The translations under genes were made by a program, and so were the position numbers. This document shows positions 24,951 to 33,271 of a DNA stretch of 64,000 nucleotides, piece by piece. The notes beneath the pieces are model-generated. The model was not told the origin of the DNA, did no database searches, and worked only from the letters and a program-made list of their open reading frames with translations. The stretch is from the NCBI RefSeq assembly GCF_004153605.1, contig NZ_SDSI01000005.1:1-64000 (forward strand), written 5' to 3'. The DNA comes from Qipengyuania_B thermophila. GTDB taxonomy: Bacteria; Pseudomonadota; Alphaproteobacteria; Sphingomonadales; Sphingomonadaceae. Position 1 is the stretch's first letter. Each line of letters begins with the position of its first letter.

Positions 24951-26153
24951 TCAGCGCAGGCTGACGACGTTGTCCGCCACCGGCCGCACGCGGCTGCCGT
25001 CGTAGAGGCTGGCCATCGGCTCGTCGGTGACGACGATGTGCGCCGCCGCGCCGAAGCCGTTGAAGGCCGTCTTCATCGCCGCACCATAGGCGCCCAGCAT
25101 GCCGATCTCGATGTAGTCGCCGGCCTGGATGTCGCCGGGCAGCGGGAACGGCCCCTTCATGAAGTCCGCATCGTCGCAGGTCGGCCCGTAGAAGGAGAAG
25201 TCCTCCTCCGGGTCGATGAGGTCATCCTCCAGCGCCGCGACCGGAAACTTCCACGCGATGTGGGCCGCATCGAACAGCGCGCCATAGGCGCCGTCGTTGA
25301 TGTACAGCTCGTTGCCGCGCCGCTTTTCCACCCGCACGATCAGCGAGTTGTACTCCGCCGCCAGCGCCCGCCCCGGCTCGCACCACAGCTCGGCGTTGTA
25401 GGCGATCGGCAGCGCTTCGAACTGGCGGTGGATGATGGCGAAGTAATCCTCCAGCGGCGGCGGCTCCATGCCCGGATAAACCGACGGAAAGCCGCCGCCG
25501 ACATCGACCATGTCGATGACCACCGACGCCGCCGTGATCGCCACGCGGGTCCGCTCCAGCGCCTGCACATAGGCGAACGGCGTCATCGCCTGGCTGCCGA
25601 CGTGGAAGCACACGCCCAGCCAGTCGCAATGCTGGCGCGTCTGCTGAAGCAGCGGTCCGGCATCGGCCAGATCGCAGCCGAACTTGGCCGCGAGGCTCAG
25701 CTCGGAATATTCGGACGAGACGCGCAGCCGGACGAGCAGGCGCAGATCGGTCGCGGGATTGCCCTGACTGTCGCGGCAGGCGTCGACGATCTTCTCCAGC
25801 TCCTCGGGCGTGTCGAGGGTGAAGGTGCGGCAACCGTGTTCGTGATAGGCCTCGCGGATGGCGGACGGCGCCTTCACCGGGTGCATGAAGCACAGCTCCG
25901 CCTCCGGCAGCGTGGCGGCGACGAGACGCACCTCGGCGATCGAGGCGACGTCGTAATGCGTCACCCCGTTGGCCCACAGCACCCGCAGCAGATCGGGCGA
26001 CGGGTTCGCCTTGACCGCATAGAGCACCCGCCCCGGGAACTTCTCCACGAAGAAGCGGGCGGCGCGCGCGGCGGCGTGCGGGCGGTTCAGGATCACGGGC
26101 TCGTCCGGCCGGAGGGCGCGGACTACGGACCGGGCGTCAGGATACTCGTGCAA
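24951..26153 (-). CDS. Ornithine/lysine-type PLP decarboxylase (alanine-racemase fold)
   Basis: About 400 residues if translation begins at the TTG before HEYPDARSVVRALRPDEP; AGGGGG lies nine bases upstream and no ATG is available. Fold III PLP enzyme: the PLP lysine is in VLYAVKANPSP, the PLP-binding glycine loop in DMVDVGGGFPS, phosphate/ornithine residues in CEPGRALAAEYN, and the active-site cysteine in YGPTCDDADFM. Family members make putrescine from ornithine (some also cadaverine). In this context putrescine would feed the carboxyspermidine enzymes encoded just upstream. Separated from nspC by 177 bases with its own likely promoter and structured leader. Confidence 0.92.
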   Translation of the reverse strand: MHEYPDARSVVRALRPDEPVILNRPHAAARAARFFVEKFPGRVLYAVKANPSPDLLRVLWANGVTHYDVASIAEVRLVAATLPEAELCFMHPVKAPSAIREAYHEHGCRTFTLDTPEELEKIVDACRDSQGNPATDLRLLVRLRVSSEYSELSLAAKFGCDLADAGPLLQQTRQHCDWLGVCFHVGSQAMTPFAYVQALERTRVAITAASVVIDMVDVGGGFPSVYPGMEPPPLEDYFAIIHRQFEALPIAYNAELWCEPGRALAAEYNSLIVRVEKRRGNELYINDGAYGALFDAAHIAWKFPVAALEDDLIDPEEDFSFYGPTCDDADFMKGPFPLPGDIQAGDYIEIGMLGAYGAAMKTAFNGFGAAAHIVVTDEPMASLYDGSRVRPVADNVVSLR

Positions 26154-26222
26154 CTCAAGGGACCCCCTACGGTTCAGTGCGACAAAGCTGCCTTGCGGTA
26201 AGGAAGTCCCCTGGGGCAGCGG
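26154..26222 (-). ncRNA. Structured 5' leader of the decarboxylase gene (candidate speF leader)
   Basis: On the minus strand a 7-base-pair stem can form between AGGGGAC (26212-26206) and GTCCCTT (26163-26157). It encloses a second hairpin, CCTT-ACCGC-AAGG (26203-26191). The Shine-Dalgarno-like AGGGGG (26168-26163) abuts the long stem and the TTG start follows four bases after it. A conserved alphaproteobacterial RNA element (Rfam speF leader) is known upstream of ornithine decarboxylase genes, so this is the natural candidate. I matched structure by eye and not to the Rfam model; the 5' end is set from the predicted promoter. Confidence 0.45.
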
Positions 26223-26229
26223 AAGCGGG

Positions 26230-26257
26230 CATATAAGGCCCGCCCCGTTAATCGCAA
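26230..26257 (-). promoter_or_regulatory. Candidate promoter of the decarboxylase gene
   Basis: TTGCGA and TATATG separated by 16 bases, a reasonable housekeeping-sigma match in an otherwise GC-rich region, positioned so that transcription would begin about 70 bases before the TTG start. The -10 lies in the loop of a small GCGGGC/GCCCGC inverted repeat (26225-26243). No start-site data support it. Confidence 0.4.
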
Positions 26258-26285
26258 CTGAAAAAGGAAACCCGTGCGCACCCCC

Positions 26286-26304
26286 GGCGGCGATTTGCGC
26301 CGCC
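26286..26304 (-). terminator. Hairpin after nspC, possible terminator
   Basis: Perfect 7-base-pair stem GGCGGCG-CAAAT-CGCCGCC located 27 bases beyond the nspC stop codon on the transcribed strand. The nearest T-run (TTTTT at 26265-26261) is about 20 bases further on, too far for a classical intrinsic terminator, so it may act with Rho or only protect the 3' end. Confidence 0.4.
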
Positions 26305-26330
26305 AAGGCGCGAAGGGGCTGCCTCGCCGC

Positions 26331-27566
26331 TCAGCTCAACCTGTCGCGGAAGTCCTCGTAGCCGAACGCCTTGACCTGCTCGAGCGCATCCGTGTCGCTG
26401 TCCCACAGCCAGATCGAGGGAAGCGGCACCCCGTTGAAGGTGTTGGTCTTGACCATCGAATAATGCGCCTGGTCGAGAAAGGCGATCCGGCTGCCCGGCT
26501 CGGCCGGCACCGGCAAATGATAGTCGCCGATCACGTCGCCCGCGAGGCAGGACGGCCCGCCCAGCCGCACCGCGCCGCCCGCACCCGAAGCGCCGGGCCG
26601 CTCCAGCAGGTCCGCGCCTTCCGCCGCGCCGCCGGCGCCCGGCGGATCGACCTCGCCCAGCATGGCCGGGCGGTAGGGCGCCTCGATCACGTCGGGCATG
26701 TGGCAGGTGGCCGAGATGTCGGTGATCGCCACCCTCTGCCCGTTGTAGCCCACGTCGAGCAGGGTGCCGACGAGGATGCCCGCGTCCAGCGCCACCGCCT
26801 CGCCCGGTTCGAGGTAGATGTCGGCGCCCGTATCCTCCCGCGCGTCGCGCAGGAACTCGACCAGCTCCTCGCGCTGGTAGTCGGCGCGGGTGATGTGATG
26901 CCCGCCCCCCATGTTGATCCATTTGAGCTGGCCGAAATACGGCTCGATGGCGTCGAACACCGCGTCCCAGGTGCGCAGCAGCGGCTCCAGGTCCTGCTCG
27001 CACAGATTGTGGAAATGGATGCCCTCCACCCCTTCCATCGCCTCCGGCGTGAGCTGGTCGAGGGGAAAGCCCAGCCGCGAACCGGGCGAGGACGGATCGT
27101 AGCGCGGCACCTCGCCGGTCGGCACCTGCGGATTGACGCGCAGGCCGACATCGAACCGCTGCCCCTCGCTGCGTGCCTGGTCGAGGATGACGGCCGAGCG
27201 GCGCATCTGGCCCGGCGAATTGAAGATGACATGGTCCGACAGGCGGCAGATCTCCGGCAGGTCGCCCGGCTTGTAGGCGGCGCAGTAGGTCGAAATCTCG
27301 CCGTCGTAGAACTCGGACGCCAGACGCGCCTCCCACAGGCCCGAGGTGCACACCCCGTCGAGATACTCGCCGATCAGGGGCGCAACGCTCCACATGGAGA
27401 ACGCCTTGAGCGCCAGCAGCACCTTGCAGTCCGCCGCGTCGCGGATGTCGGCAAGCACGCGCAGATTGGCCCGAAGGCGTGCCGCGTCCACCACGAAGGC
27501 GGGCGAGTCGACGCGCGACAAGTCGAAGCGGGCAAAGGCGCCCGGATCGCCGGCTCTGGTTTCCAT
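26331..27566 (-). CDS. nspC: Carboxynorspermidine/carboxyspermidine decarboxylase
   Basis: 411 residues, the family's usual size. PLP-dependent fold III enzyme that removes CO2 from carboxyspermidine (or carboxynorspermidine), giving spermidine (or norspermidine). Family marks are SPAFVVDAARLRANLRVL, the PLP lysine in VLLALKAFSMWS, SGLWEARLASEFYDGEIS, IHFHNLCEQDLEPL, WINMGGGHHITRADY, EPGEAVALDAGILVG and the C-terminal MVKTNTFNGVPLPS. A Gly/Ala-rich insertion (about residues 310-345) is unusual. ATG overlaps the stop of the preceding NHL gene (TGATG). Confidence 0.94.
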   Translation of the reverse strand: METRAGDPGAFARFDLSRVDSPAFVVDAARLRANLRVLADIRDAADCKVLLALKAFSMWSVAPLIGEYLDGVCTSGLWEARLASEFYDGEISTYCAAYKPGDLPEICRLSDHVIFNSPGQMRRSAVILDQARSEGQRFDVGLRVNPQVPTGEVPRYDPSSPGSRLGFPLDQLTPEAMEGVEGIHFHNLCEQDLEPLLRTWDAVFDAIEPYFGQLKWINMGGGHHITRADYQREELVEFLRDAREDTGADIYLEPGEAVALDAGILVGTLLDVGYNGQRVAITDISATCHMPDVIEAPYRPAMLGEVDPPGAGGAAEGADLLERPGASGAGGAVRLGGPSCLAGDVIGDYHLPVPAEPGSRIAFLDQAHYSMVKTNTFNGVPLPSIWLWDSDTDALEQVKAFGYEDFRDRLS

Positions 27567-28561
27567 CAGCGTTCCCCTGTTTCCGGAAGGCGGAACCGCA
27601 CCACCCGGTTGCCGCGATGGTCCGCCATGTAGAGCGTCCCGTCGGGGCCCGCAGCGAGATCGTGGCCAAGGCTCGCTTTCTCTCCGGCAAGGCCGACATC
27701 GTAGCTGGCAAGCAGGTCGCCGCGCGGCGAGCGGACCCGCAGGATGGCTCCCGTCCGGTTCTCCCTGTCGCGCCCCTCCAGCGTCACGACCCGCCCGTCG
27801 GGCAGCGGCCGGACGGCATAGACATGCCCGCGGCCGGGCGCCTCCCAGCGTTCAAGCGGCCGGCCGTCGGCCGCGAACACCTGCACCCGACCGTGCTCGC
27901 GGTCGGCGACCAGCACTCGCCCGCCGTCGGCGGCGATCGCATGGGGAAGGTCCAGCAGCCCGTCGCCGCGCCACTCCTCCACATAGCGTCCGGAGCGGTC
28001 GAACACCGCCACGCGGTCGTTGACGTATCCGTCGGCGACCAGCACCCGGTCGCCGTCAAAGGCCACATCGGCAGGACGTCCGAACCCCGCCGCGCCCGTT
28101 CCCGCGCGTCCGCGCACGCCGAGAGCCAGCTCCAGACGACCCTCGTGCGAGAACTTCAGCACCTGTTCGCGGGCGACATCGGTGATCCACACCGCATCCT
28201 CCGCGTCGACCGAAAGACCGTGCGGCATGACCATCTCGCCGGCACCCCAGCGCGCCAGCAGCGCCCCGCTCGCCGCATCGAACATGTGCACGGTCGGCTG
28301 CGGAATAGGCGCCTCGGGAAACGGCTCGACCCAAGGACGGCCGGCGCGGTGCAGCACGAACAGATGGCCATGACCGTCGATGTCGAGCGCGCTCACCTCG
28401 CCGAAAGCGTCGGCGGAGGAGAGCTGGAGCCAGCGGTCATCGACCGCCAGCCGCGCAGGCGCCTCGCGCGGGGGCGATGCGGTGCACGCGGTCATGAGCG
28501 CGGCAACGGCGCCCACGGCGCCAAGGACGCGCACCGCCGCGCCCGTCGAGGTTCCTGTCAC
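27566..28561 (-). CDS. NHL-repeat beta-propeller (lipo)protein inside the polyamine operon
   Basis: 331 residues from a GTG overlapping the DUF486 stop (GTGA). The N-terminal hydrophobic segment ends AALMTACTAS, a weak lipobox, so export is likely. The rest is a propeller of about six NHL-type repeats: MPHGLSVDAEDAVWITDVAREQVLKF, RPADVAFDGDRVLVADGYVNDRV, LPHAIAADGGRVLVADREHGRV and GHDLAAGPDGTLYMADHRGNRV are clear. The pattern resembles the lyase domain of peptidylglycine alpha-amidating enzymes, but catalysis is not shown. Its place between two polyamine enzymes with overlapping codons implies coordinated expression. Function unknown. Confidence 0.82.
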   Translation of the reverse strand: MTGTSTGAAVRVLGAVGAVAALMTACTASPPREAPARLAVDDRWLQLSSADAFGEVSALDIDGHGHLFVLHRAGRPWVEPFPEAPIPQPTVHMFDAASGALLARWGAGEMVMPHGLSVDAEDAVWITDVAREQVLKFSHEGRLELALGVRGRAGTGAAGFGRPADVAFDGDRVLVADGYVNDRVAVFDRSGRYVEEWRGDGLLDLPHAIAADGGRVLVADREHGRVQVFAADGRPLERWEAPGRGHVYAVRPLPDGRVVTLEGRDRENRTGAILRVRSPRGDLLASYDVGLAGEKASLGHDLAAGPDGTLYMADHRGNRVVRFRLPETGER

Positions 28562-28914
28562 CCGAGCGGCGCCTTAAACACGAGGAAGGCGCCGGCGGCG
28601 ATGAAGGCGAAGCCCAGCAGCTGGCTCGGCCCCGGCCGCTCTCCGAACAGCGCCCAGGCGACGAGCACGAAGGTCGACAGCGACAGCACTTCCTGGATGG
28701 TCTTCAGCTCGGCCAGCGAATAGGCGGCCGCGCCGATGCGGTTGGCCGGCACGGCAAGGCAGTATTCGAAGAAGGCAATCCCCCACGCCACGAGAACGGC
28801 CGCCCACAGCGCCCGGCCCGGCGTCTTGAGGTGGCCATACCAGGCAAGGTTCATCAGCACGTTGGACCCGGCGAGCAGCGCCACCGGCGTCCACAGCACC
28901 CAGCCCGGCTGCAT
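28558..28914 (-). CDS. DMT-like membrane protein (DUF486)
   Basis: 118 residues from MQPGWVLWTPVALLAGS, whose ATG overlaps the stop of the upstream dehydrogenase gene (TGATG). Four hydrophobic helices, and the DUF486 signature ILFSC-like LAWYGHL, GIAFFEYCLAVPANRIG, YSLAELKTIQEVLSLSTF and GFAFIAAGAFLVFK. DUF486 proteins look like half-size drug/metabolite transporters and probably dimerise. In this operon a role in polyamine movement is conceivable but unproven. Confidence 0.88.
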   Translation of the reverse strand: MQPGWVLWTPVALLAGSNVLMNLAWYGHLKTPGRALWAAVLVAWGIAFFEYCLAVPANRIGAAAYSLAELKTIQEVLSLSTFVLVAWALFGERPGPSQLLGFAFIAAGAFLVFKAPLG

Positions 28915-30125
28915 CAGAACGGCACCGGTCCGTCGAGTTCCTTGACCTGCCACGGCAGGCCGTGGGCGTTCAGCATGTCCATGAACGGATCGGGATCGAG
29001 CTGCTCGATGTTGAACACGCCCTCACCGCGCCAGATGCCCTGCACCATCAGCGCGCTGCCGATCATCGCCGGAACGCCGGTGGTGTAGCTGACCGCCTGG
29101 TTGCCGGTTTCCCGGAACGCGTCTTCGTGGTCGCAGATGTTGTTGATGTAGAACGTCTTCTCGCCCGACCCGTCCAGCGCCTCGCCGGTGGCGATGACGC
29201 CGATGTTGGTCTTGCCCTTCGTCGTCTCCCCCAGCGTTTCCGGCTTGGGCAGCACGGCGGCGAGGAATTGCAGCGGGATGATCTCGCGCCCCTGGAACGC
29301 CACCGGCTCGATCGAGGTCATGCCGACGTTCTGCAGCACGGTGAGGTGGGTGATGTACTGGTCGCCGAAGGTCATCCAGAACCGCGCCCGTTCCAGTTCG
29401 GGCACGAACTTCGCCAGGCTTTCCAGCTCCTCGTGATACATGAGATAGGCGTTGCGCCTGCCCACGCCCTCGAAGTCGAACTCGGTTTTGACCTGCATGG
29501 CGGGCGTTTCGACCCACTGGCCGTTCTCCCAATGGCGGGCGGGCGCGGTCACTTCGCGGATGTTGATTTCCGGGTTGAAGTTGGTGGCGAAGTGCTGGCC
29601 ATGGTCGCCGCCGTTGCAGTCGAGGATGTCGAGTTGGCGGATGGTCCTGAGCTTGTGCTTCTTGAGCCACATGGTGAAGACGGAGGTGACGCCGGGATCG
29701 AACCCGCTGCCCAGCAGGGCCATGATGCCCGCCTCGCGGAAGCGGTCGTGATAGGCCCACTGCCACTTGTATTCGAACTTCGCCTCGTCCTTCGGCTCGT
29801 AGTTGGCGGTGTCGAGGTAATCGACCCGCGTTTCCAGACAGGCGTCCATGATCGGCAGGTCCTGATACGGCAGGGCGAGGTTCACGACGAGCGACGGCTG
29901 CACCCGGCGGATGAGGTTGACCATGGCCGGCACCTCCTCGGCGTCGACCTCGTAGGTGTGGATGTCGACGCCGGCGCGTTCCTTCACCGAGCGGGCGATG
30001 GCATCGCATTTGGCCTTGGTCCGGCTGGCGAGATGGATGTCGGTGAAGATGTCCGGGTTGAAGGCCATCTTGTGCACGCACACGCTGCTGACGCCGCCGG
30101 CGCCGATCACCAGAACTCGTGACAT
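28914..30125 (-). CDS. Carboxynorspermidine/carboxyspermidine dehydrogenase (saccharopine dehydrogenase family)
   Basis: 403 residues. N-terminal NAD(P)-binding Rossmann motif VLVIGAGGVSSVCVHKMA, then LASRTKAKCDAIA and VNLALPYQDLPIMDACLE. The catalytic domain shows YHDRFREAGIMALLGSGFDPGVTSVF and GDHGQHFATNFNPEINIREV. The family reduces the Schiff base of aspartate semialdehyde with putrescine or diaminopropane to carboxyspermidine/carboxynorspermidine using NADPH. The nspC neighbour supports this over saccharopine dehydrogenase. First gene of the operon; its 218-base upstream region is shared with the divergent dehydratase. Confidence 0.93.
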   Translation of the reverse strand: MSRVLVIGAGGVSSVCVHKMAFNPDIFTDIHLASRTKAKCDAIARSVKERAGVDIHTYEVDAEEVPAMVNLIRRVQPSLVVNLALPYQDLPIMDACLETRVDYLDTANYEPKDEAKFEYKWQWAYHDRFREAGIMALLGSGFDPGVTSVFTMWLKKHKLRTIRQLDILDCNGGDHGQHFATNFNPEINIREVTAPARHWENGQWVETPAMQVKTEFDFEGVGRRNAYLMYHEELESLAKFVPELERARFWMTFGDQYITHLTVLQNVGMTSIEPVAFQGREIIPLQFLAAVLPKPETLGETTKGKTNIGVIATGEALDGSGEKTFYINNICDHEDAFRETGNQAVSYTTGVPAMIGSALMVQGIWRGEGVFNIEQLDPDPFMDMLNAHGLPWQVKELDGPVPF

Positions 30126-30343
30126 CCTTTACCCGATCCTTCCGAAAGCCCGCGCCAGCGGGGATGCGCTGTTCCCCGGTTCCCTTACGCAAATGCGCCG
30201 GGCGGGCAAGGTATCCGCGCCCTTTCCCCTGGCCGCGGATTGCGGCAAGCGGGTGCCATGCCCTGCCCTGCCCCTCTGCCCGCCCGCTGCCGTCCTTCCC
30301 CGTACCGCAGGCCGCGCCCGTCTCCGGCATCGGGGCGCGGCCG

Positions 30344-31309
30344 GTGAGCGGCGGGCGTCTGCCGACCCGCGCCGGAGTCGAGGCCGCCGCCGAAGCGGTC
30401 GCCGCGCTCCTTGCCCCCACGCCGCTGCTGCCGGTGGAGATCGGGGGCGTGCGGCTGCACACGAAGGCCGAGGTGCTGCAACCCGTCGGCTCGTTCAAGA
30501 TCCGGGGGGCGTGGTGGCGCCTCGCCAACCTGGCGCCCGAGGAGCGGGCACGCGGCGTCATCGCCGTGTCGAGCGGCAATCACGCGCAGGGCGTTGCCTG
30601 GGCCGCCCGGCGCCTCGGCATTCGCGCGGCGATCGTCATGCCGCGCGACGCGCCGCGGGTGAAGCTCGAGGCGACGGCGGCGCTGGGGGCGGAACTGGTG
30701 CTGTACGACCGGCCGGGGGAAGACCGTGACGAGGTGGCCGCGCGCGAAGTCGGACGGCGCGGCGCGGTGCTGGTCCACGCCTTCGCCGATCCGTGGGTCA
30801 TCGAGGGCCAGGGCAGCGCGGGCGTGGAGATCGCGGCGCAGCTCGGGCGGGCGCCGTCGCGGCTGGTCGTGTGCTGCGGCGGCGGCGGGCTGGCGGCGGG
30901 ACTGTCGCTCGCCTGCCCCGGCAGCGCGGTCCATGTGGTCGAGCCGCAGGGCTGGGACGTGGTCGCCCGCGCCGTGGCCGCGGGCGCGATCGTCCGCGCG
31001 CCGCCCGATGCGCCGGCGACGATCTGCGACGCGCTGCGCCCGGATGCGACCAAGCCGCTGAATCTGGCTCTGCTGCGCGGGCGGATCGAGCCGGGCGTGA
31101 CCGTCACCGATGACGAGGTGCGCGCGGCGCAGCGCTTCGCCTTCGCCCGCCTGCGGCTGGTGCTGGAGCCGGGGGGCGCGGCCGCGCTGGCGGCGGCGCT
31201 GGCGGGCAAGGTGCCGCTGGACGCCGACACGGTGATCATGCTGACCGGCGGCAACGCCGATGCGGACAGTTTCGCCCGCACACTGGCCGAGGGATCGGCG
31301 GAGCGGTAG
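30344..31309 (+). CDS. Serine/threonine dehydratase (PLP, fold II)
   Basis: 321 residues from a GTG at SGGRLPTRAGVEAAAEAV, matching the catalytic-domain-only length of catabolic threonine/serine dehydratases; there is no ACT-like regulatory domain. The PLP lysine is in LQPVGSFKIRGAWW, substrate loop VSSGNHAQGVAWAARRLG, phosphate loop VVCCGGGGLAAGLS, and C-terminal LTGGNADADS. Produces 2-oxobutanoate or pyruvate plus ammonia. The preceding 75 in-frame residues look non-coding. Serine racemase activity is an alternative for this subfamily. Confidence 0.9.
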   Translation: MSGGRLPTRAGVEAAAEAVAALLAPTPLLPVEIGGVRLHTKAEVLQPVGSFKIRGAWWRLANLAPEERARGVIAVSSGNHAQGVAWAARRLGIRAAIVMPRDAPRVKLEATAALGAELVLYDRPGEDRDEVAAREVGRRGAVLVHAFADPWVIEGQGSAGVEIAAQLGRAPSRLVVCCGGGGLAAGLSLACPGSAVHVVEPQGWDVVARAVAAGAIVRAPPDAPATICDALRPDATKPLNLALLRGRIEPGVTVTDDEVRAAQRFAFARLRLVLEPGGAAALAAALAGKVPLDADTVIMLTGGNADADSFARTLAEGSAER

Positions 31310-31339
31310 AAGCAGGGGGAACACAGGGGGAGAACGAGG

Positions 31340-31789
31340 ATGCAGGCGCAGATGCTCGCACCGGCCGCGGTGCTGATCGCGTGGTCGCTGGTGATGCTGT
31401 TCTGGATGGCCGGTGCCCGCGGGGCCGGAATGCGCAAGATGCAGCGCGGCCTCGCCGCCGCACGGCCCGGCGGACGGGGACAGGATCTGGAAGGGGTGCT
31501 TGACGACCGGGTGAACTGGAAGGCGCACAACTACATGCACCTCATGGAGCAGCCGACGATCTTCTACCCGGCGGTGATCATCCTCGCCATCCTCGGCGCG
31601 GCACCGGGCGACGTGCTGATGGGGTGGATCTATGTCGGCCTCAGGATCGCGCATTCCGTCTGGCAGGCCACGGTCAACACGCTGCCGGTGCGGTTCACCC
31701 TGTTCCTGCTCTCCACGCTGGCGCTGATCTATCTCGCGGCGCGCTGCATCGCCGCCACGGTCTTCGCCGGCCCGACGGTGCTGGCATGA
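31340..31789 (+). CDS. MAPEG family membrane protein (first of tandem pair)
   Basis: 149 residues with four hydrophobic segments, typical of MAPEG (eicosanoid/glutathione metabolism) proteins. Conserved elements: VNWKAHNYMHLMEQPTIFYP in the first loop and YVGLRIAHSVWQATVN-TLPVRF before the last helix. Bacterial members bind glutathione in some cases, but substrates are unknown. Its stop overlaps the next gene's ATG. Confidence 0.88.
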   Translation: MQAQMLAPAAVLIAWSLVMLFWMAGARGAGMRKMQRGLAAARPGGRGQDLEGVLDDRVNWKAHNYMHLMEQPTIFYPAVIILAILGAAPGDVLMGWIYVGLRIAHSVWQATVNTLPVRFTLFLLSTLALIYLAARCIAATVFAGPTVLA

Positions 31790-32232
31790 GCGTGCCGGGC
31801 ATGGTCGGCGCGGCCGTCCTGCAACCCGTGGCGGCGCTGCTCGTATGGACGATGGTGATGTGGGTGTGGATGTATGCGACGCGCCTTCCGGCGATGGCCC
31901 GCGCCGGCGTCGACCCGGCCGCGCTCGGCCGCGGGGACACGGCGCGCACGCTGGACGCGGCGCTGCCGGCCGAGGTGCAGTGGAAGGCGCACAACTACAA
32001 CCATCTCCACGAGGCCCCGACGCTGTTCTACGCCGTCGCGCTGCTGCTGGCCTTCACCGGCTACGGCGACGGGCTGAGCGCGTGGCTGGGCTGGGCCTAT
32101 GTCGCCCTGAGGGTCGCCCACTCGCTGGTGCAGGCGACCGTCAACCGTGTGCCGCTGCGCTTCGCCCTGTTCGCCCTGTCGACGCTGGTGCTCATGGCGC
32201 TGATCGCGCGGGCCGTGGCGGCCGTGTTCTGA
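31786..32232 (+). CDS. MAPEG family membrane protein (second of tandem pair)
   Basis: 148 residues, the same four-helix plan as its neighbour. The shared motifs are QWKAHNYNHLHEAPTLFYAV and YVALRVAHSLVQATVN-RVPLRF. The pair evidently arose by tandem duplication and is translated through an ATGA overlap, so the two subunits may form a mixed oligomer (MAPEG proteins are usually trimers). It ends seven bases before the convergent trxB. Confidence 0.88.
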   Translation: MSVPGMVGAAVLQPVAALLVWTMVMWVWMYATRLPAMARAGVDPAALGRGDTARTLDAALPAEVQWKAHNYNHLHEAPTLFYAVALLLAFTGYGDGLSAWLGWAYVALRVAHSLVQATVNRVPLRFALFALSTLVLMALIARAVAAVF

Positions 32233-32239
32233 ACGGCTG

Positions 32240-33217
32240 CTACTCCGCCGCCTCGGCGTGCCCCGTCTCCCGGTCGAACTCCAGCCCCTGCAGGAAACGC
32301 TCCGCATCGAGCGCGGCCATGCAGCCGGTCCCCGCCGCTGTCACCGCCTGGCGGTAGATGTGGTCCATCACGTCGCCGCAGGCGAAGACGCCGGGAATGG
32401 CGGTTCGCGGCGTGCCGGGCTCCACCACGATGTAGCCGTCCTGCAGTTCCAGCTGACCGGCGAACAGCTCGGTTGACGGCGCATGGCCGATGGCCACGAA
32501 CGCCCCGTCGACCGGCAGCGCGCTCGTCTCGCCCGTCACCGTGTCGCGCAGGTTCAGGTGCGTCAGCCCGCCTTCCGCAGGATCGCCGGCAAAGCTGTCG
32601 ACCGCCTTGTTCCAGAGCACCTTGATCCTGGGATTGGCGTGCAGCCGTTCCTGAAGGATGCGCTCGGCCCTCAACGAATCGCGCCGGTGGATCAGCGTCA
32701 CGTCATCCGAGTGGTTGGTGAGGTACAACGCCTCCTCCACCGCCGTGTTGCCGCCGCCGATGACGGCAACCTTCCTGCCGCGGTAGAAAAAGCCGTCGCA
32801 GGTGGCACAGGCGGACACCCCCTTGCCGTTCAGCTCCATCTCGCCCGGCACGCCCAGCCACTTGGCCTGCGCGCCGGTGGAGATGACCACCGTGTCGGCG
32901 ATGTACTCGTCCCCGCTGTCGCCGACGGCCCGGAACGGACTGCCGTTGGTCAGATCGACCCTGACAATGGTGTCCCACACCATCCGCGCGCCCACGTGCT
33001 CGGCCTGGGCCTGCATCTGCTGCATCAGCCACGGACCCTGGATCACGTCGGCAAAGCCGGGGTAGTTTTCCACGTCCGTGGTGATCGTCAGCTGCCCGCC
33101 CGGCTGCAGCCCCTGCACCACGATCGGCGCCAGCATGGCGCGCGCGCCGTAGATCGCGGCGGTCAGTCCGGCGGGACCGGAGCCGATGATGAGCATCTTG
33201 GTGTGGTGGGTGGCCAT
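32240..33217 (-). CDS. trxB: Thioredoxin-disulfide reductase
   Basis: 325 residues. FAD site IIGSGPAGLTAAIYGARA, redox pair CATC in VSACATCDGFFYRG, NADPH motif VIGGGNTAVEEALYL, and C-terminal FAD motif GVFACGDVMDHIYRQAVTAAGTGCMAA. It reduces thioredoxin with NADPH in the cytosol. It lies 54 bases after the tyrosine phosphatase of the trehalose cluster and could be read from the same message, although its role is general. Confidence 0.96.
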   Translation of the reverse strand: MATHHTKMLIIGSGPAGLTAAIYGARAMLAPIVVQGLQPGGQLTITTDVENYPGFADVIQGPWLMQQMQAQAEHVGARMVWDTIVRVDLTNGSPFRAVGDSGDEYIADTVVISTGAQAKWLGVPGEMELNGKGVSACATCDGFFYRGRKVAVIGGGNTAVEEALYLTNHSDDVTLIHRRDSLRAERILQERLHANPRIKVLWNKAVDSFAGDPAEGGLTHLNLRDTVTGETSALPVDGAFVAIGHAPSTELFAGQLELQDGYIVVEPGTPRTAIPGVFACGDVMDHIYRQAVTAAGTGCMAALDAERFLQGLEFDRETGHAEAAE

Positions 33218-33271
33218 CGTTCTCTCGTTGCTGCTGCTGCGGCGGCGATATGGGGCCGCACGCCGCGTCTG

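Noticed and set aside
26225..26243. GCGGGC/GCCCGC inverted repeat upstream of the decarboxylase gene
   Set aside because: It overlaps the better-supported -10 element and has no T-run, so I do not treat it as a terminator or riboswitch stem.
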